Shown piece after piece: positions 7,763-14,835 of a DNA stretch of 64,000 nucleotides. Position 1 is the first letter of the stretch. Every line of letters begins with the position of its first letter. A program made the translations under genes and the position numbers. Source of the stretch: M0103 sp040386155 (lineage in GTDB: Bacteria; Bacteroidota; Bacteroidia; Flavobacteriales_D; Crocinitomicaceae); assembly GCA_040386155.1 (NCBI GenBank), contig JAZKFZ010000001.1, forward strand, positions 620,001-684,000. Direction: 5' to 3'. The notes beneath the pieces were generated by a model. It saw nothing but the letters and a program-made list of their open reading frames with translations. It was not told where the DNA came from and ran no database searches.

Positions 7763-8893
7763 ATGAAGAAAATACAAATGGTTGATTTGCAAACGCAATA
7801 TCAAAAAATCAAACCAGCAATCGATTCTGCAATTATAGATGTCATTGAAAAAGCGCAATTTATTAATGGTGAAGAAGTAACAAAATTTCAATCTGATTTG
7901 GAAAAATACCTCGGCGTAAAACACGTTATTCCTTGTGCAAATGGAACGGATGCCTTGCAAATTGCCTTGATGGCATTGGGTTGTCAACCAGGAGATGAGA
8001 TCATTACACCTTCTTTTACCTACATCGCCACAACAGAAGTGATGGCCTTACTTGGATTGAAACCTGTTTTTGTTGAAGTAGAAATGGATTCTTTTTGCAT
8101 TGATCCAGAGCAAATTGAAGCAGCAATAACGCCTAAAACGAAAGCGATTGTCCCAGTTCATTTGTATGGACAAGCAGCCAATATGGACCGTATCATGGAA
8201 ATTGCTGAGAAACATAATTTGTATGTTGTGGAAGACAATGCGCAAGCAATCGGAAGCGATTATTTTAATAACGACGGAACAACAACTAAAACTGGAGCGC
8301 TAGGAACAATTGGCTGTACTTCTTTTTTTCCATCAAAAAACTTGGGGTGCTACGGTGATGGTGGCGCCATTTTTACCAATGATGATGAATTAGCAAAATT
8401 GATTCGTATGATTGCGAACCACGGTCAAAGCAAAAAATATTACCACGATGTTGTTGGCTGTAATTCGCGATTAGATACCATTCAAGCAGCAATATTGAGA
8501 ATTAAATTAAGAGATCTCGATAGTTATATCGACGCAAGAAGAAAAGTAGCTGACTATTACGATAATTTTTTTGCGAAGTACCCGCAAGTGTTAACACCTG
8601 TTCGAGATAAATATTCTAAGCACGTTTTTCATCAGTATACAGTTATTTTGGAAGGGCTTGATCGTGATGGATTACAAGAGCATTTGGCAAGTAAAAATGT
8701 TCCTTCAATGATTTATTATCCTGTGCCGGCGCACCGTCAGAAAATGTTTTCCATGTTCGGTAGCGAGAACACCGATTTACCAACAACGGATTGGTTAACA
8801 GAACGTGTAATTTCGTTCCCTGTTCATACTGAAATGGAAGAAGAACAATTGGCTTACATTTGTGCTGCCATCGAAGAATATATTACGGAGTAG
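7763..8893 (+). CDS. DegT/DnrJ/EryC1-family sugar aminotransferase (WbpE-like)
   Basis: This is a 376-residue PLP enzyme of the nucleotide-sugar aminotransferase family. It starts with the typical IQMVDLQTQYQKIKPAIDSAI, has CANGTDALQIALMALG for phosphate binding, VVEDNAQAIGSD with the ring-binding Asp, and SFFPSKNLGCYGDGG with the Schiff-base lysine K192. The family transfers an amino group from glutamate to a 3- or 4-keto nucleotide sugar in the cytoplasm. The WbpD-like acetyltransferase gene 2.8 kb downstream is the usual partner for a WbpE-type 3-aminotransferase, so a 2,3-diacetamido sugar for O-antigen or capsule is the likely product; this is inference. It opens the polysaccharide cluster and is followed by heptamer repeats. 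Confidence 0.88.
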   Translation: MKKIQMVDLQTQYQKIKPAIDSAIIDVIEKAQFINGEEVTKFQSDLEKYLGVKHVIPCANGTDALQIALMALGCQPGDEIITPSFTYIATTEVMALLGLKPVFVEVEMDSFCIDPEQIEAAITPKTKAIVPVHLYGQAANMDRIMEIAEKHNLYVVEDNAQAIGSDYFNNDGTTTKTGALGTIGCTSFFPSKNLGCYGDGGAIFTNDDELAKLIRMIANHGQSKKYYHDVVGCNSRLDTIQAAILRIKLRDLDSYIDARRKVADYYDNFFAKYPQVLTPVRDKYSKHVFHQYTVILEGLDRDGLQEHLASKNVPSMIYYPVPAHRQKMFSMFGSENTDLPTTDWLTERVISFPVHTEMEEEQLAYICAAIEEYITE

Positions 8894-8899
8894 GGGCTA

Positions 8900-8962
8900 G
8901 AGTCAAGACAAAAGAGTCAAGAGTCAAGACAAAAGAGTCAAGAGTCAAGACAAAAGAGTCAA
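8900..8962 (+). repeat. Heptamer repeat array, left of four-helix-bundle gene
   Basis: Three perfect, contiguous 21-bp units. Each unit is three heptamers in the order GAGTCAA, GACAAAA, GAGTCAA, making nine heptamers in all. The array starts 7 bp after the stop of the upstream aminotransferase. The same heptamer recurs in inverted orientation at 9349-9376 on the other side of the four-helix-bundle gene. Confidence 0.95.
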
Positions 8963-8981
8963 TAAATAGGATTTAATAAAG

Positions 8982-9326
8982 ATGAGGCATAATTTTAGAG
9001 ATTTAGAGATTTGGAAGGGAGCTTTTTTGATAACTGAAAAGGTTTACCAAGTTTGTGCTCTTCTGCCTGATTCTGAAAAGTTTGGTCTAAAAAGCCAAAT
9101 TCAACGTTGTGCAGTTTCAATCCCTTCGAATATCGCTGAGGGATCAGGGCGTACGTCAGATAAGGAATTTATTCATTTTCTTAATATTGCACAGGGTTCT
9201 TCTTATGAATTGGAAACTCAGTTGCTTTTGATTCAAAAACTATTTAATATTGAAGTCGACTCAATTATTCTATTGATTCAAGAAAATCAAAGAATGACTG
9301 CTGGTCTAAAAAGAAAATTAACTTAA
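8982..9326 (+). CDS. Four-helix-bundle protein (S23 / 23S rRNA intervening-sequence family)
   Basis: This 114-residue protein has the diagnostic start HNFRDLEIWKGAFLITEKVY and the signature QIQRCAVSIPSNIAEGSGR of the four-helix-bundle family (TIGR02436), first found in 23S rRNA intervening sequences and related to the Avd accessory protein of diversity-generating retroelements. Family members are small pentameric helical bundles that probably bind nucleic acid; biochemical function is unclear. It has no link with sugar metabolism, yet it sits between two polysaccharide genes and is flanked by inverted arrays of the heptamer GAGTCAA. That arrangement suggests insertion as a discrete cassette. 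No reverse transcriptase or template repeat is present in the window, so this is not a complete diversity-generating retroelement. Confidence 0.9.
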   Translation: MRHNFRDLEIWKGAFLITEKVYQVCALLPDSEKFGLKSQIQRCAVSIPSNIAEGSGRTSDKEFIHFLNIAQGSSYELETQLLLIQKLFNIEVDSIILLIQENQRMTAGLKRKLT

Positions 9327-9348
9327 TAATATGGCACTGTTACTAGTC

Positions 9349-9376
9349 TTGTCTCTTGACTCTTGACTCCTGCCTC
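9349..9376 (-). repeat. Heptamer repeat array, right of four-helix-bundle gene (inverted)
   Basis: Plus-strand heptamers TTGTCTC, TTGACTC, TTGACTC, CTGCCTC. Segment 9354-9369 is the exact reverse complement of 8914-8929 in the left array (16 bp). It ends 10 bp before the real start of the UDP-glucose dehydrogenase gene. Confidence 0.92.
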
Positions 9377-9386
9377 TCGAAAAGAT

Positions 9387-10700
9387 ATGAAAAAAATTGC
9401 TGTAGTTGGTACTGGTTATGTTGGATTAGTGACAGGAACTTGCTTTGCTGAGACTGGTAATCAAGTTACTTGTATCGATATCAACGAAGAGAAAGTAAAG
9501 CAATTGCGCAATGGAGAAATTCCAATTTATGAGCCGCAATTGGATATTTTGTTTGATCGAAATATCGCAGCGCAACGCCTTGTTTTTACCACTTCTTTGG
9601 AAGAAGGAATCAAGGATGCTGAAATTATTTTTTTAGCATTACCAACACCTCAAGGTGAAGATGGTTCAGCGGATTTGTCGTATGTTTTAGGCGTAGCTGA
9701 AGAGTTAGGGAAGCTGATTGAACAATACGTTGTTGTAGTTGATAAAAGTACAGTTCCAGTGGGTACTGCCGAGAAAGTAAAGGAAGCCATTGCTAAGAAT
9801 TCCACCGTCGATTTCGCTGTTGTTTCTAATCCAGAGTTTTTGCGAGAAGGTTTTGCCGTAGATGATTTCATGAAACCCGATCGAGTGGTGATTGGTTCTA
9901 GTGATAATCGCGCACGAAAAATAATGGAAAACCTATACAAACCTTTTGTGCGTCAAGGTAACCCAATCTACTTTATGGATGAAAAATCTGCAGAATTAAC
10001 CAAATATGCAGCCAATGCTTTTTTAGCAACAAAAATTACTTTCATGAATGAAATTGCTAATTTTTGCGAGCTAGTTGGGGCAGATGTTGACAAGGTTCGT
10101 ATTGGTATTGGCTCAGATGACCGTATCGGGAAACGATTCCTTTTTCCAGGTATTGGCTACGGTGGTTCATGTTTCCCAAAAGATGTGAAGGCCCTAGTGA
10201 AATCTGGTTCGGAGCAACAATTTTCTTTCGAAATATTGAAAGCAGTGATGCAGGTCAACGAAGATCAAAAAACAGTGCTTTTTCCTAAAATGTTGAATTA
10301 TTTCAGAGGCGACTTATCAACTAAAACCATAGCAGTTTGGGGGCTAGCTTTTAAACCAGATACTGACGATATTAGAGAGGCACCTGCGCTGTACATGATT
10401 GAGCAACTATTGAAATCAGGCGCAAAAGTGCGAGCTTTCGACCCAGAAGCGATGGAAAATGTTCAAAAAACACTAGGAAATACAATTGAGTTTTGCTCGA
10501 ATGAATATGAAACCTTAGAAAATGCTGACGCCTTATTGATTTGTACGGAATGGGGAATTTTTAGAAATCCCGATTTTTCTAGAATGAAGTCAACAATGAA
10601 TGATGCCGTTATTTTTGACGGTAGAAATCTATTTGAAGTTGAAGAAATGACAGGGAAAGGATTTTACTATAGCAGTATTGGCAGAAATTTAGTACATTAA
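9387..10700 (+). CDS. ugd: UDP-glucose 6-dehydrogenase
   Basis: I start the protein at the ATG at 9387 (437 residues, MKKIAVVGTGYVGLVTGTCFAE), because the eight extra codons of a longer frame lie in the heptamer repeat. The N-terminal Rossmann domain has GTGYVGL for NAD binding, the middle has VDKSTVPVGTAEK and SNPEFLREGFAVDDFMKPDRVVIG, and the catalytic cysteine is C262 in FPGIGYGGSCFPKD. The C-terminal domain has WGLAFKPDTDDIREAP. The enzyme oxidises UDP-glucose twice to UDP-glucuronate with 2 NAD in the cytoplasm. The next gene, UDP-glucuronate decarboxylase, starts 3 bp after the stop and uses this product, so the two are surely co-expressed. Confidence 0.95.
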   Translation: MKKIAVVGTGYVGLVTGTCFAETGNQVTCIDINEEKVKQLRNGEIPIYEPQLDILFDRNIAAQRLVFTTSLEEGIKDAEIIFLALPTPQGEDGSADLSYVLGVAEELGKLIEQYVVVVDKSTVPVGTAEKVKEAIAKNSTVDFAVVSNPEFLREGFAVDDFMKPDRVVIGSSDNRARKIMENLYKPFVRQGNPIYFMDEKSAELTKYAANAFLATKITFMNEIANFCELVGADVDKVRIGIGSDDRIGKRFLFPGIGYGGSCFPKDVKALVKSGSEQQFSFEILKAVMQVNEDQKTVLFPKMLNYFRGDLSTKTIAVWGLAFKPDTDDIREAPALYMIEQLLKSGAKVRAFDPEAMENVQKTLGNTIEFCSNEYETLENADALLICTEWGIFRNPDFSRMKSTMNDAVIFDGRNLFEVEEMTGKGFYYSSIGRNLVH

Positions 10701-10703
10701 CAA

Positions 10704-11696
10704 ATGCAACGAAAACGAATTTTAATAACTGGCGCTGCCGGTTTTCTAGGATCACATTTATGCGATCGCTTTATCAAAGAGGAATATCACGTAATTGCGA
10801 TGGATAATTTAATTACTGGTCGACTTAAAAATATTGAACATTTATTTCCGCTCGAGAATTTTGAGTTTTATAACAACGACGTTTCAAAATTCATTCACGT
10901 AGCAGGGAAATTAGATTATATTCTTCATTTTGCTTCACCCGCAAGTCCAATTGATTATCTAAAAATTCCTATTCAAACCTTAAAAGTGGGTTCGTTGGGA
11001 GTGCATAATTGTCTTGGTTTGGCAAAAGCAAAAAATGCCAGAATCATGATTGCTTCAACTTCTGAAGTATATGGAGACCCTGAAGTGCATCCACAAACAG
11101 AAGATTACTGGGGAAATGTAAATCCGGTTGGTCCACGTGGAGTTTATGATGAAGCGAAGCGTTTTCAAGAAGCAATGACAATGGCGTATCATACCTTTCA
11201 CGGAGTTGAAACACGCATCGTTCGAATTTTTAACACCTATGGTCCACGGATGCGACTAAATGATGGTCGTGTGTTGCCTGCCTTTATCGGTCAAGCGCTT
11301 CGAGGAGAAGATTTAACGGTGTTCGGAAATGGATCTCAAACAAGGTCATTCTGCTATGTTGATGATTTGGTCGAAGGAATTTATCGCTTGCTACATTCAG
11401 ACTATTCTTCGCCAGTAAACATCGGAAATCCAGACGAAATTTCTATTGGCGATTTTGCAGAAGAAATCATCAAATTAACTGGGACTTCGCAAAAGGTGAT
11501 TTACAAAGATTTACCTGTTGATGATCCAAAACAACGTCAACCAGACATTACACGTGCAAAAGCACTATTAGGCTGGACACCAAAAATTTCTCGAAGCGAA
11601 GGATTGAAAATAACCTATGATTATTTTAAAAATCTCTCTCAAGATGAGTTAAACAAGGTTGATCACTACAACTTCGATAAATACATTCAACGCTAA
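10704..11696 (+). CDS. UDP-glucuronate decarboxylase (UDP-xylose synthase)
   Basis: This 330-residue short-chain dehydrogenase/reductase of the extended class has ITGAAGFLGSHLCDRF for NAD binding, STSEVYGDPEVHPQ, the catalytic tyrosine and lysine in GVYDEAKRFQEAMTMAY, and NTYGPRMRLNDGRVLPAF for substrate contacts. This combination is characteristic of UXS, which oxidises, decarboxylates and re-reduces UDP-glucuronate to UDP-xylose. It directly follows the UDP-glucose dehydrogenase gene with a 3-bp gap, so the pair converts UDP-glucose to UDP-xylose for the surface polysaccharide. Related epimerases share the fold, but the PRGVYDEAKR motif favours UXS. Confidence 0.92.
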   Translation: MQRKRILITGAAGFLGSHLCDRFIKEEYHVIAMDNLITGRLKNIEHLFPLENFEFYNNDVSKFIHVAGKLDYILHFASPASPIDYLKIPIQTLKVGSLGVHNCLGLAKAKNARIMIASTSEVYGDPEVHPQTEDYWGNVNPVGPRGVYDEAKRFQEAMTMAYHTFHGVETRIVRIFNTYGPRMRLNDGRVLPAFIGQALRGEDLTVFGNGSQTRSFCYVDDLVEGIYRLLHSDYSSPVNIGNPDEISIGDFAEEIIKLTGTSQKVIYKDLPVDDPKQRQPDITRAKALLGWTPKISRSEGLKITYDYFKNLSQDELNKVDHYNFDKYIQR

Positions 11697-11731
11697 TTGT
11701 AGCCCAACATTCAACCTAAAATAAAGCAACA

Positions 11732-12304
11732 ATGAACTATTTTGCACATGAAACAGCAGTAATTGATGAAGGTTGTACAATCGGTGCAGCGACAAAAATT
11801 TGGCATTTTTCTCACATCATGCCTAATTGCACCATCGGTGAGCGTTGCAATATCGGTCAGAATGTGGTCATTTCTCCTGAGGTTGTTCTCGGAAATAATG
11901 TAAAAATTCAAAACAACGTTTCCATCTACACAGGTGTTATCTGTGAAGACGATGTTTTTTTAGGCCCGTCTATGGTATTTACGAATGTCATCAATCCACG
12001 AAGTGCAATCAATCGAAAGGATGAATACGCAAAAACGCTGGTAAAACGGGGTGCAAGCATCGGTGCCAATGCTACCATTGTTTGTGGACATGATATTGGC
12101 GAATTTGCTTTTATCGGTGCTGGTGCGGTAGTTACGAAAACAGTACCAGCTTTTGCGTTGGTAGTAGGAAATCCCGCTCGACAAATTGGCTGGGTAGGAG
12201 AATATGGTCATCGTTTAGAATTTGATGAAAATGGAAACGCAACATGCCGCGAGAGCGAACAAACATATAAATTACAGAACGGAATCGTCATCCGCACCGC
12301 GTAG
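11732..12304 (+). CDS. WbpD-like UDP-sugar N-acetyltransferase (hexapeptide repeat)
   Basis: This 190-residue protein is made of left-handed beta-helix hexapeptide repeats, visible as IGAATKIWHFSHIMPNCTIG, CNIGQNVVISPEVVLGNNVKI and VFLGPSMVFTNVINPRS, followed by IGANATIVCGHDIGEFAFIGAGAVV and the C-terminal VGNPARQIGWVGEYG. The TNVINPRSAINRKDEY segment resembles WbpD/WlbB, which acetylates UDP-2-acetamido-3-amino-2,3-dideoxyglucuronate using acetyl-CoA. The DegT aminotransferase upstream would supply the amino group. The matching dehydrogenase WbpB is not in the window. The stop codon abuts a GGGCGAAT palindrome, so the 3' end of the message folds. Confidence 0.85.
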   Translation: MNYFAHETAVIDEGCTIGAATKIWHFSHIMPNCTIGERCNIGQNVVISPEVVLGNNVKIQNNVSIYTGVICEDDVFLGPSMVFTNVINPRSAINRKDEYAKTLVKRGASIGANATIVCGHDIGEFAFIGAGAVVTKTVPAFALVVGNPARQIGWVGEYGHRLEFDENGNATCRESEQTYKLQNGIVIRTA

Positions 12305-12324
12305 GGGCGAATCACTATTCGCCC
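12305..12324. repeat. GGGCGAAT palindrome, first copy
   Basis: GGGCGAAT, a 4-base CACT loop, and ATTCGCCC form a perfect 8-bp hairpin immediately after the TAG of the acetyltransferase gene. It resembles a REP-type extragenic palindrome. No transposase accompanies it in the window. Confidence 0.75.
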
Positions 12325-12355
12325 GTGAAATCATAAAAAAAAATAATTAATAGGA

Positions 12356-12370
12356 GCGAATATAATTCGC
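12356..12370. repeat. GCGAAT palindrome, degenerate second copy
   Basis: GCGAAT, a 3-base loop, and ATTCGC form a shorter hairpin with the same core as the palindrome 31 bp upstream. It lies 14 bp before the rmlB start, so it could affect rmlB translation. Confidence 0.65.
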
Positions 12371-12384
12371 CATACCCAAACAAA

Positions 12385-13443
12385 ATGAAAAAAAACATAT
12401 TAATCACAGGAGGCGCCGGATTTATCGGTTCGCATGTAGTTCGTTTGTTCGTCAATAAATACCCCGACTATCAAATCATCAATTTTGATAAATTAACCTA
12501 CGCAGGCAACTTAGAAAACCTTCGTGATGTAGAAAATGCATCCAATTATCGCTTTGTGAAAGGAGATATTGTCTCAGCTGAGGATGTAAACAAGGTTTTT
12601 GAGGAATTTAAAATCTCCGATGTCATTCATCTTGCCGCTGAATCGCATGTGGATCGATCCATCGAAGGACCCATGGCTTTTGCTGTCACCAACGTTGTGG
12701 GAACCTTAAATTTGTTAGAAGCGGCACGAAAAAATTGGAAGGAGGGAACGAATCATGTTTTCCATCACGTTTCCACCGATGAGGTCTACGGAAGTTTGGG
12801 TGAGGACGGTCTGTTTACTGAAACAACTGCCTACGACCCAAGAAGTCCCTATTCGGCATCAAAAGCATCATCGGATCATTTTGTGAACGCTTATTTTCAC
12901 ACCTACAAATTGCCAGTGAAGTTGTCGAACTGTTCCAACAATTACGGTAGTCATCACTTTCCTGAAAAATTGATTCCCTTGATGATTCACAATATTATCA
13001 AAAATAAAGCACTTCCAGTGTATGGAAAGGGAGAAAATATTCGTGACTGGTTGTGGGTAGGCGATCATGCACGGGCGATTGATACTATTTTTCACGAAGG
13101 AAGAATAGGTGAATCGTATAATGTTGGCGGACTCAACGAATGGAAAAACATCGATTTGGTCTTGTTCCTTTGTCGATTGATGGATACTAAATTGAATCGA
13201 CCAGCGGGTACTTCCGAACAGTTGATTAACTATGTAACAGATCGTGCTGGTCATGATTTGCGCTATGCCATCGATGCTTCTAAAATTGAAAATGAACTGC
13301 AATGGCAACCATCTTTGACATTTGAAGAAGGCTTGGAGACTACTGTAGATTGGTATTTGGCCAATCAAGAATGGGTGGAGAAAATCGTCACTGGCGATTA
13401 TCAAAACTACTACGAGCGCATGTACACACAGCGTGATGCCTAA
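12385..13443 (+). CDS. rmlB: dTDP-glucose 4,6-dehydratase
   Basis: This 352-residue extended SDR enzyme has ITGGAGFIGSHVVRLF for NAD binding, NFDKLTYAGNLENL, HLAAESHVDRSIEGP, HVSTDEVYGSLGEDG with the Asp/Glu active-site pair, and YSASKASSDHFV with the catalytic tyrosine and lysine. These are the hallmarks of RmlB, which converts dTDP-glucose to dTDP-4-keto-6-deoxyglucose, the branch point for dTDP-rhamnose and other deoxysugars. RmlA, RmlC and RmlD are not adjacent; an RmlD-like gene occurs 28 kb away at 40236. The gene is preceded by two palindromes that may separate it from the upstream genes, and is followed 22 bp later by a CpsB-type phosphatase gene. Confidence 0.94.
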   Translation: MKKNILITGGAGFIGSHVVRLFVNKYPDYQIINFDKLTYAGNLENLRDVENASNYRFVKGDIVSAEDVNKVFEEFKISDVIHLAAESHVDRSIEGPMAFAVTNVVGTLNLLEAARKNWKEGTNHVFHHVSTDEVYGSLGEDGLFTETTAYDPRSPYSASKASSDHFVNAYFHTYKLPVKLSNCSNNYGSHHFPEKLIPLMIHNIIKNKALPVYGKGENIRDWLWVGDHARAIDTIFHEGRIGESYNVGGLNEWKNIDLVLFLCRLMDTKLNRPAGTSEQLINYVTDRAGHDLRYAIDASKIENELQWQPSLTFEEGLETTVDWYLANQEWVEKIVTGDYQNYYERMYTQRDA

Positions 13444-13465
13444 CTTCTACAAAACCCATTAGTGC

Positions 13466-14200
13466 ATGTTCTCTTTTTTTAAGAAAAAACCAAGCCGCTT
13501 ACCGATCGATTTAAGTCGACTTGGGGTTGATATGCACAGTCACCTCATTCCAGGAATTGACGACGGGGCAAAAACCATTGATGAGAGCATTGCAATGCTA
13601 TACAAATTTCAAGAGCTCGGCTATCGAAGGGTGATTACCACGCCGCATACGATGAGCGATTACTACAAAAACACACCAGAAATAATCTTGTCTGGACTTG
13701 AAAATGTGCGTGCTGAGGCAAGAAAAATTGGACTAACTATAGAAATTGAGGCCGCATCAGAATATTATTTTGACGACCTGTTCATGAAGAAAATTGGCAC
13801 TGAAGAAATTCTGACTTTTGGAGGCAATCATGTTCTTGTAGAATTTGCAATGCGAGGTGTTCCTTTATATGAAAATGACATGTTCTTTGCCCTCATCAAA
13901 AACAATTACCAGCCCGTTTTGGCCCATTTTGAGCGCTACATGGGATTTTTTGGAAGTGTAGATAAAGCGAAAGAATACAAAGACAGAGGTATTCTTATTC
14001 AAATGAATCTACTTTCTCTTACTGGACATTATGGCCCTGAGGTGAAAAAACAAGCCGAACGATTGGTCGACGCAAAATTGGTTGATTTCGCCGCAACAGA
14101 TTGTCATCGCATAGACCATCTAATGCTATTAGAAAAACACCTTTCCGATGAATATTTTCATAAATTGTTGGAGTTGGAGTTAAGGAATGGGGAGCTTTGA
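13466..14200 (+). CDS. CpsB/YwqE-type PHP-domain tyrosine-protein phosphatase
   Basis: This 244-residue protein has the PHP metal-binding start DMHSHLIPGIDDGAKT with H24 and H26, then VITTPHTM, EAASEYYFDD, LAHFERYM and AATDCHRID, giving the metal ligands of the polymerase-and-histidinol-phosphatase fold. In this family (CpsB, YwqE) a trinuclear metal centre dephosphorylates the tyrosine-rich tail of the Wzc/CpsD kinase that regulates capsule chain length. A kinase gene is not in the window, so the partner must be elsewhere. It is the last gene of the polysaccharide run, which fits a regulatory role. Confidence 0.88.
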   Translation: MFSFFKKKPSRLPIDLSRLGVDMHSHLIPGIDDGAKTIDESIAMLYKFQELGYRRVITTPHTMSDYYKNTPEIILSGLENVRAEARKIGLTIEIEAASEYYFDDLFMKKIGTEEILTFGGNHVLVEFAMRGVPLYENDMFFALIKNNYQPVLAHFERYMGFFGSVDKAKEYKDRGILIQMNLLSLTGHYGPEVKKQAERLVDAKLVDFAATDCHRIDHLMLLEKHLSDEYFHKLLELELRNGEL

Positions 14201-14283
14201 TATGAAGTTAAAAGTTCTTAAGTTGCGTAGAATTATTTTTTTTTCTTAATTCTTTTTTAGTATTTTCACATAAAATATAAAAT

Positions 14284-14826
14284 ATGTACAAAATTTTATT
14301 GATTGCTATTAGTAGCATTTTTTCTTTGAATGCATTTCAATCCATTGGACAAGTTTATGAAAGTGAGGAGTTACGTCTTCAGGTTGAAAAGGATGCCCAG
14401 AAGAAATCGCCCAGAGAAACAACTGCAGAATCTGAAATTGATCTTGCACAAATAGATGTAGTTCCTTTTTCATATTTAGGAACAGAAAATTATTATAAAA
14501 TTTCAAAAATTGAAGTTGTAAATATTCCTGATTATTATTCAGCAAGTGAAAGAACTGAAATTGAAAATGAAGGTCTAAGTGAATATCAAATCAATGATTT
14601 TTTAGTTGATTTGGACAGTAAACAATTTATAATTGTGAATAGAACTTCTTTAAGTTTCCGCAAATTCGATTTTCAAATAATGAATAATGAACTATTTGTT
14701 GAATGTGCAACTTGTAATTTCCCTCCAATTAAAATTCATCAGCATGATGGAAATGTATTACACCTTGATTTTCCAAATCAAGATGAAGGGAAAGACTTTG
14801 TCTTTAGATTTATTTTTACAAAATAA
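14284..14826 (+). CDS. Secreted protein of unknown function
   Basis: This 180-residue protein has a signal peptide (MYKILLIAISSIFSLNAF, cut near SIGQ23) and a mature domain with no family I recognise. Residues about 60-180 alternate hydrophobic and polar positions (YKISKIEVVNIPDYYS, QFIIVNRTSLSFRKFDFQI, LFVECATCNFPPIKI) and probably form a beta-rich domain; ECATC holds a cysteine pair. It is strikingly A/T-rich. It precedes the large T9SS substrate gene by 9 bp and is probably co-transcribed, so it may be a partner or an accessory of that secreted protein; this is inference. Confidence 0.6.
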   Translation: MYKILLIAISSIFSLNAFQSIGQVYESEELRLQVEKDAQKKSPRETTAESEIDLAQIDVVPFSYLGTENYYKISKIEVVNIPDYYSASERTEIENEGLSEYQINDFLVDLDSKQFIIVNRTSLSFRKFDFQIMNNELFVECATCNFPPIKIHQHDGNVLHLDFPNQDEGKDFVFRFIFTK

Positions 14827-14835
14827 TAGAGAAAT

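Noticed and set aside
8982..9326. Diversity-generating retroelement suggested by the Avd-like four-helix-bundle gene
   Set aside because: No reverse transcriptase gene, template repeat or variable repeat is present in the window.
9363..9386. Upstream extension of UDP-glucose dehydrogenase by eight codons
   Set aside because: The added codons lie in the heptamer repeat, and the family start is MKKIAVVGTGYVGL at 9387.
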